The notes: generated by a model from the letters alone, not told the origin. A stretch of 64,000 bases of DNA from Lacrimispora xylanolytica (GCF_026723765.1 NZ_CP113524.1:1101001-1165000), one strand, 5' to 3'. Positions 9,258-17,142 are shown, counted from the stretch's first letter. Numbers and translations: made by a program.

Positions 9258-9281
9258 AGTGAAATGAATTAGTTTATTAGG

Positions 9282-9312
9282 AAGGAACGCAGCTTGGCTG
9301 CGTTCCTTTTTT
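9282..9312 (+). terminator. Rho-independent terminator after hppA
   Basis: AAGGAACGCAGC-TTG-GCTGCGTTCCTT, a perfect 12-bp stem followed by a T-run. It resembles the hairpin at 10946-10980 on the other side of the xylanase gene. Confidence 0.92.
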
Positions 9313-9698
9313 ACCTTTATCGGAGAGGCCAAATTGGAGAATCTTCAATAAATGCATTTTATATGTGATAAATAGAAAAAAATCGAATTTTAGATGTAAT
9401 TTTTGTGGTTTTATAAGAAAATATGACGAACAGTATCGGATTTTTTACATTTTTACTGGGAAAGATGCATAACGTGTTACATTAGTATTGTCTTTATGAC
9501 CACATAGCTAGAGATAGAAGAAATATGATTCTATTTTTAGCTATGAATCAAGGAAAAGGAGTTTTTTGTTCTGGTAACGTAAAAAGGGAGAATGGAAGGG
9601 GGGGGGAACTTGGTTCGATGTTGGTACCACGATATCTGTTTTTTACGACCGGCAAGGATTCCTTTCAGTTAACCAATTATACATAAGGGGGTAATACA
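9313..9698 (+). other. Xylanase upstream region with one strong RNA hairpin
   Basis: About 385 bases without a gene. The clearest element is a 15-bp hairpin at 9505-9543: TAGCTA, GAGA, TAGAA pair with TTCTA, TTTT, TAGCTA using two G-U pairs. A weak promoter candidate TTTACA-18-CATAAC lies upstream near 9446-9475. AAGGGGG just before the ATG is the xylanase ribosome site. I found no convincing CcpA site. Confidence 0.35.
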
Positions 9699-10856
9699 AT
9701 GAAAAAGTCAGTGAAAAAGATTTTGACAGTGATTTCTGCAATGGCGCTTACCTTATCGTCATTAGGAGTTACTCAGGCAGCAACGGCAGATCAGACTCTG
9801 CTGAATACGTATGGAGCCAAATACGGTCGGGTAGGTACCTGCGTAAATTTATATCAGCTCCAGAACCAACAGACCTTAAATGTCATTAAACAAAGATACA
9901 ACAGTGTCACCCTTGAGAATGAGATGAAGCCGGACGCCATGCTTGGCGGTTCACCGACTCTGATTTCAGTAGCAGAAGCAAAATCACTGGGATACTATAT
10001 TCCTAGTAATTATACAGAGTCTACCGTTCCGAAGATCAATTTTAGCACAGTGGACAAGGTTTTAAAGATTTGTTATGAAAATAATTTAGGACTGCGTGGT
10101 CATACTCTTGTATGGCACGGCCAGACACCAAACTGGTTTTTTAAAACCAATTACAATGGCGGAACCGGCTTTGTAAGCCAGTCTGTAATGAATGCACGTA
10201 TGGAATTCTATATTAAGACTGTGATGAATCACGTTTACACAAGCCAGTACGGCAGCGTTGTTTACGCATGGGATGTGGTAAATGAGTATCTTCACTCCCC
10301 AGGTGGCACCGGTTGGGTCAGCATCTATGGCGGCGTAACAACCAGTCCTCAGTTTGTAAAAGATGCATTCCGTTATGCCAATGAAACATTAAGCTATTTC
10401 AAACTTACCGATAAAGTCAGCTTATTCTATAATGATTATAATGAGTATATGGAAGCTGACAATATTGTAAAAATGATTAATTTCATCAATGCAGAGAAGA
10501 AAATCTGTAATGGTGTTGGTGGTCAGGCTCACTTAGAAACATCTTTCCCAAGTGCATCTTACTTTAAGCAGGCATATACGAAATTTGCTAATGCAGGCTT
10601 AGAAATTCAGATTACTGAATTTGATGCCGGAGCAAGTTCTGAGCAGGCGCAGGCTACATATGTATACGATATCATGAAATCCGTAAACGAAATTAAAAAA
10701 TCGGGCGGTAAAATTACAGGCTTTACCTGGTGGGGACTTTCTGATGACGTTTCCTGGAGACGTGATAAGAATCCATTGCTCCACTCTAACTTAAATACTC
10801 CTAAGGCTTCCTATTACAGAACACTGGATGCCTTTACCGATGTATTTGGCAGATAA
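9699..10856 (+). CDS. Secreted GH10 endo-1,4-beta-xylanase
   Basis: 385 aa. A Sec signal peptide (lysines, hydrophobic core, cleavage probably after TQA near residue 27) leads directly into a single GH10 barrel with no carbohydrate-binding module. Likely catalytic residues are the acid/base Glu196 in WDVVNEYLH and the nucleophile Glu307 in IQITEFDAG. NEMKPDAM and HTLVWHGQTPNW are the classic GH10 substrate-cleft motifs. It would cut xylan outside the cell. The gene stands alone between two related terminator hairpins, with no neighbouring xylan transporter. Confidence 0.95.
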   Translation: MKKSVKKILTVISAMALTLSSLGVTQAATADQTLLNTYGAKYGRVGTCVNLYQLQNQQTLNVIKQRYNSVTLENEMKPDAMLGGSPTLISVAEAKSLGYYIPSNYTESTVPKINFSTVDKVLKICYENNLGLRGHTLVWHGQTPNWFFKTNYNGGTGFVSQSVMNARMEFYIKTVMNHVYTSQYGSVVYAWDVVNEYLHSPGGTGWVSIYGGVTTSPQFVKDAFRYANETLSYFKLTDKVSLFYNDYNEYMEADNIVKMINFINAEKKICNGVGGQAHLETSFPSASYFKQAYTKFANAGLEIQITEFDAGASSEQAQATYVYDIMKSVNEIKKSGGKITGFTWWGLSDDVSWRRDKNPLLHSNLNTPKASYYRTLDAFTDVFGR

Positions 10857-10945
10857 TTGAGTAAGTATTCATTTCGTTATTAAAGTTTTACGGGGGAAAT
10901 AAACGCTGGTAGGGACAGCGAGTATAAAAAAGCTTTTATTATAAC

Positions 10946-10980
10946 AGGAAAGGAGCGCAGCAAAGCTGCGCTCCTTTCCT
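10946..10980. terminator. Bidirectional hairpin between convergent genes
   Basis: AGGAAAGGAGCGCAGC-AAA-GCTGCGCTCCTTTCCT, a perfect 16-bp stem. It has little T-tract on either side, but its stability and its place between the convergent xylanase and iron-binding genes argue for termination. The stop codon of the iron gene touches its base. Confidence 0.75.
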
Positions 10981-11962
10981 AATTTAAGGCCAGCAAGGCT
11001 TCCACCAGAAGCTTCATCTGCTTGCCGGAAGTATATAAGTCTCTTGAAAAATAATTGGAGAAATCTATATTTATAACATGACCGTTCTTAACTGCAGGGA
11101 TGCTGTTCCACACGGCATTCTGAGACAAGTCTTCGGAACCGTCCCATACGGAATTAAGTATGTAATCGCCGCAGTATTCCGGTAATACTTCCATTGATAT
11201 CTCCAGATATTTATCACCTTTTTGGAATACCTCCTGCAATTTATCGGGAGCTTTAAAGCCTAGATAATTATAGACAATATCAGCACCTCTTCCATATTTG
11301 TCACCGAATAAATAAGTTCCTTCCATAACAGTTATGGTCTTATTATCAATTCCGACATTTTTCAGCTGGGCTTTATATGTTTCTGCCTGAGTCTCGAATT
11401 CGGAAAGTGCCTTTTTCGCATCTGCTTCTTTTCCAATCACCTTACCGGTAAAAATAATTCGTTCGGATAAGCTTTTTGTATAAGCTTCTGTTGCAACCGT
11501 AGGAGCAATTGCGGTGAGCTTTTTATATTCCTCCTTTTTTGGTGTATCGGCAATCAGAATAAGGTCTGGCTCTAATGCCATAATGCCTTCATAATCTTCG
11601 CTTGTAATTTTAGTATAAGTGTCAGCTGTTAAAAGACCGTCAAATAAATCGACTTCATTATCACCTGCAATTGGTTTCACTCCCATGGATACCAGGTCGC
11701 CGGGATTGCCAAGGGCTACAATTCTTACAGGATTTACCGGTACCTCAACATCACCCATAATAGTACTTACCGTATGAGTGCTGGCATCTGATGTATTATT
11801 TGGGTTAGAAGCTGCAGCCTGACCATTGGCTGAATCATTGATCTCTGCGATATTCCCTGAGGGTTCAGTGTTCTCCTTATCGGTCTTTTGGCAGGCTGTG
11901 AATGCAACCGTCACACACAAACAAAGGAAGGGAATCAGCTTCCTTTTTGTTATTAATTTCAT
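10979..11962 (-). CDS. Iron-siderophore ABC transporter substrate-binding lipoprotein
   Basis: 327 aa. It has a lipoprotein signal with lipobox FTAC (Cys24) and a polar linker, then a class III (TroA/FepB/FhuD-like) binding fold: VEVPVNPVRIVALGNPGDLVSMGVKPIAG at the domain start and MALEPDLILIADTPKK in the middle. It should capture an iron-siderophore complex. No permease or ATPase is next to it, so it either works with an importer encoded elsewhere or is an orphan. Its upstream region has a good promoter with a DtxR-type palindrome, consistent with iron repression. Confidence 0.88.
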   Translation of the reverse strand: MKLITKRKLIPFLCLCVTVAFTACQKTDKENTEPSGNIAEINDSANGQAAASNPNNTSDASTHTVSTIMGDVEVPVNPVRIVALGNPGDLVSMGVKPIAGDNEVDLFDGLLTADTYTKITSEDYEGIMALEPDLILIADTPKKEEYKKLTAIAPTVATEAYTKSLSERIIFTGKVIGKEADAKKALSEFETQAETYKAQLKNVGIDNKTITVMEGTYLFGDKYGRGADIVYNYLGFKAPDKLQEVFQKGDKYLEISMEVLPEYCGDYILNSVWDGSEDLSQNAVWNSIPAVKNGHVINIDFSNYFSRDLYTSGKQMKLLVEALLALN

Positions 11963-12098
11963 AGCATTATCTCCTTATTTTCTTAAACGCTTATTCCGTT
12001 TGCAACAGATAAAACTGAGATAAAGCAATCATATAGCTGCAAAAGGAGTAATCTTAATGGAACCTATTCTTATATGCAAGTTTAGATTTGAAACAATT

Positions 12099-12116
12099 AG
12101 TTAGTTTGTGCTAACT
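12099..12116 (-). promoter_or_regulatory. DtxR-type operator upstream of siderophore-binding gene
   Basis: AGTTAG-TTTGTG-CTAACT, a perfect 6+6+6 inverted repeat just downstream of the -10 element of the leftward promoter. The same GTTAG-N6-CTAA(C/T) pattern overlaps the feo promoters at 47572 and 48107 and recurs at 51094. It probably binds the DtxR-like repressor encoded at 47098-47460. Confidence 0.65.
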
Positions 12117-12125
12117 GGCTTCATA

Positions 12126-12154
12126 ATGCTATCATAGTATTTTTTCCATGTCAA
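12126..12154 (-). promoter_or_regulatory. Promoter for siderophore-binding gene
   Basis: On the minus strand: TTGACA (12149-12154), 17 bases, TAGCAT (12126-12131). The inferred leader is about 155 nt. The operator at 12099-12116 would cover the transcription start. Confidence 0.6.
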
Positions 12155-12229
12155 TATATAGGATATTAATTCATAAGAACTTATAAATAAGATTAGACGC
12201 TGATATTTGATCAATTGCTTCTAAAATAG

Positions 12230-12258
12230 TTGAAATCTACTGCAAATAATGATATGCT
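12230..12258 (+). promoter_or_regulatory. Promoter for ABC-F gene
   Basis: TTGAAA (12230-12235), 17 bases, TATGCT (12253-12258). It gives a leader of roughly 155 nt that contains the attenuator hairpin. Confidence 0.6.
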
Positions 12259-12335
12259 ACGAAGGTTGACGAGAAATAATCGTCTAAAACAGATATAACT
12301 TGATAAAAATTATAAATGATAGGATCGTAGAAGGA

Positions 12336-12361
12336 AGAGCTTATTTTGGTAAGCTCTTTTT
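12336..12361 (+). terminator. Attenuator-like terminator in ABC-F leader
   Basis: AGAGCTTA-TTTTGG-TAAGCTCT with a T-run, ending about 60 bases before the ABC-F start and downstream of its promoter. It therefore terminates its own leader transcript unless bypassed. A second stem, GACGA/TCGTC, precedes it near 12268-12285. ABC-F resistance genes are often controlled by ribosome-mediated attenuation of this kind. A four-codon reading frame (ATG 12316) lies just upstream but lacks a ribosome site. Confidence 0.65.
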
Positions 12362-12420
12362 AATCCTTTTCTATTTCACTCAAAAACCGAAGTGTGCAGG
12401 ACACATGGACAGGAGTAAAG

Positions 12421-14160
12421 ATGATAAAGTTAGAAAATTTTTCCTTTTCTTTTCCCGAAAAGGAGCTTTATAAAGATATTTCATTTACCTTGGAGGAAGG
12501 GCAGCATTGTGCTTTTATAGGAGCCAGCGGAAGCGGTAAAAGTACCTTGACGGACATCATCATGGACCCGGAACGGTTTATGTATGATGGAAAGCTGGAA
12601 ATTACCAACGGTTTAAGAATCGGCTATGTCAGCCAGTTCTCACAGCTTGATAAAACAAGAGATATTACAGTATTCGATTACATCGGGGAAGAATTTATTC
12701 GTCTGCAGAGTGAAATTGACGCGATCTGCGTGGAGATGGGAACCTCAGAAGACATTGAGCCCTTACTGAAAAAATATCAGGAGTCTCTTGATGCATTGGA
12801 AGCCATTGGTGGAGATGATTTTGAAAACAACATCAGAAAAAAGCTTAATCTGGCAGACCTAAGCAGACTTGAAACATCACTGGTCTCAAGCTTAAGCGGT
12901 GGTGAATATAAGCTTATTCAGGTCATTAAGGAAATGCTTACAAATCCTCATCTCATTATCATGGACGAGCCGGATGCATTTTTAGACTTTGAAAACTTAA
13001 ATTCCCTTAAAGACTTAATCAATGCTCACAAAGGCATGATGCTAATCATAACCCACAACCGGTATTTACTGGACCACTGCTTTGATAAAATCATTCATCT
13101 GGAAAATAAAGAGCTTCAGGAGTTTAATGGAAGGTATATTGATTATAAGCTTTCCCTCCTGCAAACAAAGATTGAGCTGCAGGAGCTGGCTGCGGCTGAT
13201 ACGGAAGAGATTGAACGAGTAAAGGGAATTGTTAATAAACTTAGAAATGTAGCAACAGCTCATACAGAAGCAGCCAGAGGGAAATCACTCCACGCAAGAG
13301 TAAAGATACTGGAACGTCTGGAAGCCAGAAGAATTAAAGCTCCCTTTGTGGAAATCCATCAGCCGGAAATCCGATTACCGGAATTAGGTGAGGTGACGGA
13401 TACAGCGGTATTAAAGGTGGATCATTACCATGTGGCCTTTCAGGAGGTTCTATTGGAAGATGCCAGCTTTTTCATTGGTTCATCTGACAAAGTCGCACTC
13501 ATAGGTCCTAACGGTACCGGAAAAACCACCCTTCTTCGGGATATCTATAAGAACCAGCTGGATACCATTGAGATAGGGGAACATGTGACACTGGCATTTT
13601 TATCTCAGATTCAGGGAGAGATGCTGAAGGAAGATAATACGGTACAGGATGAATTCTTTGAGGCAGGATTTAAGACCTATGATGAAATCAGGGAGCATTT
13701 GCTGGACTATGGCTTTCGCGATGAAGTATTAAGTCAAAAAATCAGCAATTTATCCGGAGGGGAAAAGAACCTGCTCCAATTGGCGAAAATCTCAGTGACA
13801 AAAGCCAATTTACTCCTTCTTGATGAGCCTACCAGCCATTTGGATACTTATTCACAGATTGCCCTGGAAAAGGCGGTAAAGGAATATAAGGGTGCCGTGC
13901 TTATGGTATCTCACGATTTTAAGACCATAGCCAATTGTGCGGATTATGTTTTAATGATTGAAGATAAGACCATACGGAAGATGAGCATCCGAAAATTTCG
14001 TAAGATGATCTATGCCAAACATTTCAGCAAGGATTATCTGGAGATAGAAGATAAGAAAAAGACAATCGAGACAAGAATAGAATCTGCTTTAAAAAGTGAG
14101 GATTTTGAGCTGGCGAAGGTGTTATCGGAAGAGCTGGAAGAGATCATAAAGCTTCTTTAA
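12421..14160 (+). CDS. ABC-F family ATPase, ribosome-associated type
   Basis: 579 aa soluble protein with two ATP-binding cassettes and no membrane segments. Domain 1 has Walker A GASGSGKST, signature LSGGE and an unusual Walker B ending DEPDAFLD. Domain 2 has GPNGTGKTT, LSGGEKN and DEPTSHLD. The charged linker between them (about 240-310) is the region that reaches into the ribosome in this family. ABC-F proteins rescue stalled ribosomes or displace antibiotics; which drug or role applies cannot be read here. ATG 12421 follows ACAGGAG at good spacing; GTG 12394 is a weaker alternative. The leader attenuator supports an inducible resistance-type gene. Confidence 0.9.
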   Translation: MIKLENFSFSFPEKELYKDISFTLEEGQHCAFIGASGSGKSTLTDIIMDPERFMYDGKLEITNGLRIGYVSQFSQLDKTRDITVFDYIGEEFIRLQSEIDAICVEMGTSEDIEPLLKKYQESLDALEAIGGDDFENNIRKKLNLADLSRLETSLVSSLSGGEYKLIQVIKEMLTNPHLIIMDEPDAFLDFENLNSLKDLINAHKGMMLIITHNRYLLDHCFDKIIHLENKELQEFNGRYIDYKLSLLQTKIELQELAAADTEEIERVKGIVNKLRNVATAHTEAARGKSLHARVKILERLEARRIKAPFVEIHQPEIRLPELGEVTDTAVLKVDHYHVAFQEVLLEDASFFIGSSDKVALIGPNGTGKTTLLRDIYKNQLDTIEIGEHVTLAFLSQIQGEMLKEDNTVQDEFFEAGFKTYDEIREHLLDYGFRDEVLSQKISNLSGGEKNLLQLAKISVTKANLLLLDEPTSHLDTYSQIALEKAVKEYKGAVLMVSHDFKTIANCADYVLMIEDKTIRKMSIRKFRKMIYAKHFSKDYLEIEDKKKTIETRIESALKSEDFELAKVLSEELEEIIKLL

Positions 14161-14168
14161 TGAAATAT

Positions 14169-14220
14169 AGGGTGTTGTAAAATGAAAGCATTATGTTTTC
14201 CATTTTACAGCACCCTTTTA
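14169..14220. terminator. Bidirectional terminator between ABC-F and CLC genes
   Basis: AGGGTGTTGTAAAATG (14169-14184) pairs with CATTTTACAGCACCCT (14201-14216), a 16-bp stem with one mismatch. It is followed by TTTT and preceded by A residues on the other strand, between convergent genes. Confidence 0.85.
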
Positions 14221-15426
14221 ATCTCCATCTTTTCTTTTCTGCAAAGGATAGATGGACAGGTTAAAGTTACAGCTATAGGCCAGTGCACAAACGATGGCAA
14301 AGTAAGGGAAATATTCCCAACCAAAAATCTCAGCTCCCATGATCATAGGGGCAAGAAGGGTATTGGTGGCGCTCCCAAAGACTGCGGCGTAGCCCAGTGC
14401 CGCCAAAAACACAGGAGAAAGATCGAGGAGAGAAGAGAGGACGACCCCAAGAGATGCTCCGATGGAAAAAAGGGGAGTCACCTCACCGCCCTGAAAGCCT
14501 GCGGCTAGTGTGAGCACAGTAAACAAAAGCTTAAAAGCAAAATCCCAGGTATATATGCCATGGTCAAAGCTCATGGCGATTAAGTTCGTACCAAGACCGG
14601 AATACCGTCCTTCCCAGCAAAGAAGGGAGAAAAGGCTGATGGTAGTACCCATGATAAAAATCCGCAAGTAAGGCTTTTTAAACCATTTTAAAAGGGATTC
14701 CTTTGTCTTATGAAGACAGAAGGAAAAAAAGCTTCCTGTAAGGCCAAATATAACACCTGCAAGGATTAGCTTCACAACCAGTTCCCAGGAAATGAGTATC
14801 TGATCCTTTAAAAGAAAGGTGAACTTTTCAAGGCCCAATAAGCCGGAAACATAGCTTGCTGTAAAGGAAGCAAAAAGTGCCGGCAGGACTGCTTTTTCCT
14901 CCAGAACTCCCACGGTAAGGACCTCAAGAGCGAAAAATGCAGCAGCTATGGGAGTGCGGAACAAACCGCCAAAGCCAGCCGCCATACCAGCGATTAATAG
15001 AATTTTGCCGCTATCTTTGATGGGAAGCCGTCTGCCGAACCAATGGGCGATGGTGCCACCAATCTGCACTGCAACTCCTTCCCTTCCTGCGCTTCCTCCA
15101 AACAGATGTGTAATCCATGTACTTAAGATGGAAAAGGGAATCAGCCGGAGAGGGATATCCGGACTTATTCCGTGGCCCGTTTCAAAGATCAGGGCCATAC
15201 CTTTTATGCTTCGCCCGCCCGCTTTCTTATAAAACCACAGGATTAAGACGCCTGCAACGCCAAGAAAAGGAAGAAGCCAGAAAACATGGTGTGACCGGAT
15301 CTCTGTCAGCCAAAGCAGGGTACGTCCGAATACGGTGTCAACAAGGCCTGCTAAAATTCCAATAGGAACAGCAATTAAGGTGAGTAAAATAAGGTCACGG
15401 TATAAAAGAAATACTTTCTTTAACAT
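14218..15426 (-). CDS. CLC-family fluoride/proton antiporter (CLC-F type)
   Basis: 402 aa membrane protein with about ten hydrophobic segments. The CLC signatures are altered in the way described for the fluoride-exporting CLC-F clade: GREGV with gating Glu116 instead of GKEGP, and GGEVTP at 313-318 instead of GxFxP. It should expel fluoride in exchange for protons. ATG 15426 follows TTGGAGGTATT at good spacing. A longer in-frame reading to 15519 would translate the riboswitch and is rejected. The fluoride riboswitch directly upstream strongly supports this over a chloride channel. Confidence 0.9.
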   Translation of the reverse strand: MLKKVFLLYRDLILLTLIAVPIGILAGLVDTVFGRTLLWLTEIRSHHVFWLLPFLGVAGVLILWFYKKAGGRSIKGMALIFETGHGISPDIPLRLIPFSILSTWITHLFGGSAGREGVAVQIGGTIAHWFGRRLPIKDSGKILLIAGMAAGFGGLFRTPIAAAFFALEVLTVGVLEEKAVLPALFASFTASYVSGLLGLEKFTFLLKDQILISWELVVKLILAGVIFGLTGSFFSFCLHKTKESLLKWFKKPYLRIFIMGTTISLFSLLCWEGRYSGLGTNLIAMSFDHGIYTWDFAFKLLFTVLTLAAGFQGGEVTPLFSIGASLGVVLSSLLDLSPVFLAALGYAAVFGSATNTLLAPMIMGAEIFGWEYFPYFAIVCALAYSCNFNLSIYPLQKRKDGD

Positions 15427-15440
15427 AATACCTCCAACAT

Positions 15441-15480
15441 AAAAAGCTGATAATTCCTGCACCGAGCAGAAGTCATCAGC
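15441..15480 (-). terminator. Expression-platform terminator of fluoride riboswitch
   Basis: On the minus strand the 3' part of the aptamer, GCTGAT (15475-15480), can pair with ATCAGC (15446-15451), followed by TTTTT. An inner TTC-TGC/GCA-G-GAA arm extends the stem. Aptamer folding and terminator folding compete for GCTGAT, so fluoride binding should allow read-through. Confidence 0.75.
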
Positions 15481-15526
15481 CAAACAGCAATTTAGGCCGC
15501 AGCCAGGGGAGAATTTCATTCCCTGT
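15463..15526 (-). ncRNA. Fluoride riboswitch (crcB motif)
   Basis: Read on the minus strand it starts near CAGGGAATGAAATTCTCCC, which matches the GG-x-GAUG-xxx-UUC-x-CC part of the crcB motif. It then has a CTGC element and ends with GGCTGATGACTTCTGC, very close to the conserved GGCUGAUGRCYUCUAC. It lies between a good promoter and a CLC-F gene, and an overlapping terminator completes the switch. Assigned by eye; a covariance-model search would settle it. Confidence 0.85.
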
Positions 15527-15531
15527 GAAAG

Positions 15532-15560
15532 ACTATAGCATGGTTAAGACTATTTTTCAA
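15532..15560 (-). promoter_or_regulatory. Promoter for riboswitch-CLC-F unit
   Basis: Minus strand TTGAAA (15555-15560), 17 bases, TATAGT (15532-15537), with transcription starting right at the riboswitch 5' end. Confidence 0.75.
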
Positions 15561-15667
15561 GGAGGAGTTGTCATAGACAGATATTGAAACCATTTTTGTG
15601 AAGATGAAATAAAAAGGTTTTAAAAGTTATATATATTTCACAAAAAATAATATTTTTTAAAAATGTA

Positions 15668-15696
15668 TTGTATTTTAGAAAAACAAGTGCTATAAT
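15668..15696 (+). promoter_or_regulatory. Promoter for importer/oxoprolinase operon
   Basis: TTGTAT (15668-15673), 17 bases, TATAAT (15691-15696). The inferred leader to the first gene is about 200 nt and holds two repeated hairpin modules. Confidence 0.75.
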
Positions 15697-15714
15697 TCAC
15701 CCAACATATCAAAC

Positions 15715-15762
15715 AAGAGAACGAAGGAGTCTCAACCGTTTTATTACGGTTGCGGCTCTTTT
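15715..15762 (+). ncRNA. Leader RNA module A (unrecognised)
   Basis: Outer stem AAGAG (15715-15719)/CTCTT (15756-15760); 5' internal loop AACGAAGGAGTCT; inner stem CAACCG (15733-15738)/CGGTTG (15747-15752); 3' bulge CGG. T-rich sequence follows. Module B at 15794 has the same plan and the same GAGAACGA-GGAG loop. An alternative pairing of GAG (15727-15729) with CTC is possible, as in a switch. It is not a T-box (no GGTGGTACCGCG) and not a motif I know. Confidence 0.55.
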
Positions 15763-15793
15763 CGCTTTTTCGGGTCCTTTTACTATGGGATTC

Positions 15794-15851
15794 AAAAGGA
15801 GAACGAGGAGGTTTTCCCCAGCATCACCGTGGGAAAAAGCTCCTTTTTTTT
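15794..15851 (+). ncRNA. Leader RNA module B with terminator (unrecognised)
   Basis: Outer stem AAAAGGAG (15794-15801)/CTCCTTTT (15840-15847); 5' internal loop AACGAGGAGG; inner stem TTTTCCC (15812-15818)/GGGAAAA (15831-15837); 3' bulge AG. The second GGAG (15807-15810) can also pair with CTCC, giving an alternative terminator with an eight-T tail. It repeats the architecture of module A and ends about 50 bases before the binding-protein gene. Confidence 0.6.
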
Positions 15852-15899
15852 GTTTCTATAATGTTTGCATAACTAAAAAAGCATGAGGAGGAACCGAAT

Positions 15900-17120
15900 A
15901 TGAAAAAAAGATTATTTTCTCTCGTCCTTACGGCGGCCATGTCCGCCAGTCTCCTGGCAGGCTGCAGTTCATCTGCTCAGCAAGGCGCTGCTGGGGGCAG
16001 CACTTCGGGGGAAACAACAGCCGCTGCAAACGGCGCACCGGCAAAAGAGGGAAAGACCATTAAGGTAGGCGTCATTGGTCCCTTAACCGGAGGCTCCGCC
16101 ATTTATGGAGAGGGGGCACAAAATGCCATTACCATGGCGGCGGAAGAAATTAACTTAAGCGATTCGGAATACAAAATTGAAATCGTAAACGGCGGTAAAG
16201 TAGTAGATGATGCAAGTGATGCAAAGCAGGCCATTAACGCGTATAACAGCCTGTTAAAGGAAAGTCCCGACGCCGTTGTCGGCAGCTTCTTTTCCTCGGT
16301 TACCCTTCCCATTGCAGAACAGGCAACCAAGGACAATATGCTCCTCCTTGCAACAGGGGCGACGAATAAAGATGTAACCTTAAAAGGCCCCACTATTTTC
16401 AGAGACTGCTTCATTGATCCTTATCAGGGAAAGATGGCAGCACAGTTTGCCAAGGAAAAGGGCTGGAAAAAGGCTGCGATTATCTATGCAAAGGATGACG
16501 ATTACTCCAACGGCTTAAAGGATGCCTTTATTGAAAATGCAAAAGAAGCAGGCATTGAGGTGGTCTATACCGGGGAATGTACCACAAAGGATACAGACTT
16601 CTCTTCCCAGACCTCTCAGGTGGTGGCAAAGGGAGCTGACTTCCTTTTTTATCCAGCCTTTTTAGATACAGTTCCTCTTTTGGTAGGAGCAGCCAGGGAT
16701 GCAGGATTTGACGGAGCCATCATGGGAGGCGACGGCTGGGATGGAGCAGATACCAAGGGCTTTGAAGATAAGTTCAGCAACTGCTATTTCACCAACCATT
16801 ACTCCTCGGAGGATACTGCCCCTGCGGTTACCAACTTTGTAAGCAAATATACAGAGAAATACGGCAAGGAAAGCTTAAATGCCTGTGCAGCTCTCTACTA
16901 TGACGCCATCTATATGCTTGCCGAAGCAGCTAAAAATGGTGGTGCTTCTGACACCTCATCTCTCGTAAAGGGAATGACCGGAATGACCTTTACCGGAGTA
17001 GGTGGAACCTTTACTCTTGACAAAAACGGAGACCCGGAGAAATCCGTTGCCATCAATACCTTTGATAACGGTAAGGTAAAATGGCTTATGACCCTGTCAC
17101 CAGAAGGCACTAAGAACTAG
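15900..17120 (+). CDS. HAAT-family amino-acid ABC transporter binding lipoprotein
   Basis: 406 aa. Lipoprotein signal with lipobox LAGC (Cys22), Ser/Ala/Gly linker, then a type I periplasmic-binding fold of the LivJ kind: IKVGVIGPLTGGSAIYGEG near the start and a two-lobed body. Annotated relatives are called branched-chain amino-acid binding proteins, but the family also carries other amino acids and amides. Downstream genes for D-amino-acid and 5-oxoproline metabolism suggest a different ligand, for example D-glutamate or pyroglutamate; that is inference. First gene of a long same-strand operon. Confidence 0.9.
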   Translation: MKKRLFSLVLTAAMSASLLAGCSSSAQQGAAGGSTSGETTAAANGAPAKEGKTIKVGVIGPLTGGSAIYGEGAQNAITMAAEEINLSDSEYKIEIVNGGKVVDDASDAKQAINAYNSLLKESPDAVVGSFFSSVTLPIAEQATKDNMLLLATGATNKDVTLKGPTIFRDCFIDPYQGKMAAQFAKEKGWKKAAIIYAKDDDYSNGLKDAFIENAKEAGIEVVYTGECTTKDTDFSSQTSQVVAKGADFLFYPAFLDTVPLLVGAARDAGFDGAIMGGDGWDGADTKGFEDKFSNCYFTNHYSSEDTAPAVTNFVSKYTEKYGKESLNACAALYYDAIYMLAEAAKNGGASDTSSLVKGMTGMTFTGVGGTFTLDKNGDPEKSVAINTFDNGKVKWLMTLSPEGTKN

Positions 17121-17142
17121 GAAGCATAGATATGAACAGGAG

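Noticed and set aside
9446-9500. CcpA (cre) site upstream of the xylanase
   Set aside because: TGTAACACGTTATGCA on the minus strand resembles cre but needs two insertions to fit the consensus.
14182-14508. Plus-strand open frame within the CLC gene
   Set aside because: It is antisense to a well-supported gene and starts inside a bidirectional terminator.
15427-15519. N-terminal extension of the CLC protein
   Set aside because: It would translate the riboswitch aptamer and terminator; a proper ribosome site precedes ATG 15426.
15715-15851. T-box leader
   Set aside because: There is no GGTGGTACCGCG-type T-box sequence or specifier-loop layout.
15668-15886. 72-codon open frame upstream of the LivJ-type gene
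   Set aside because: It runs through the promoter and both leader hairpin modules, has no ribosome site, and its composition is not protein-like.
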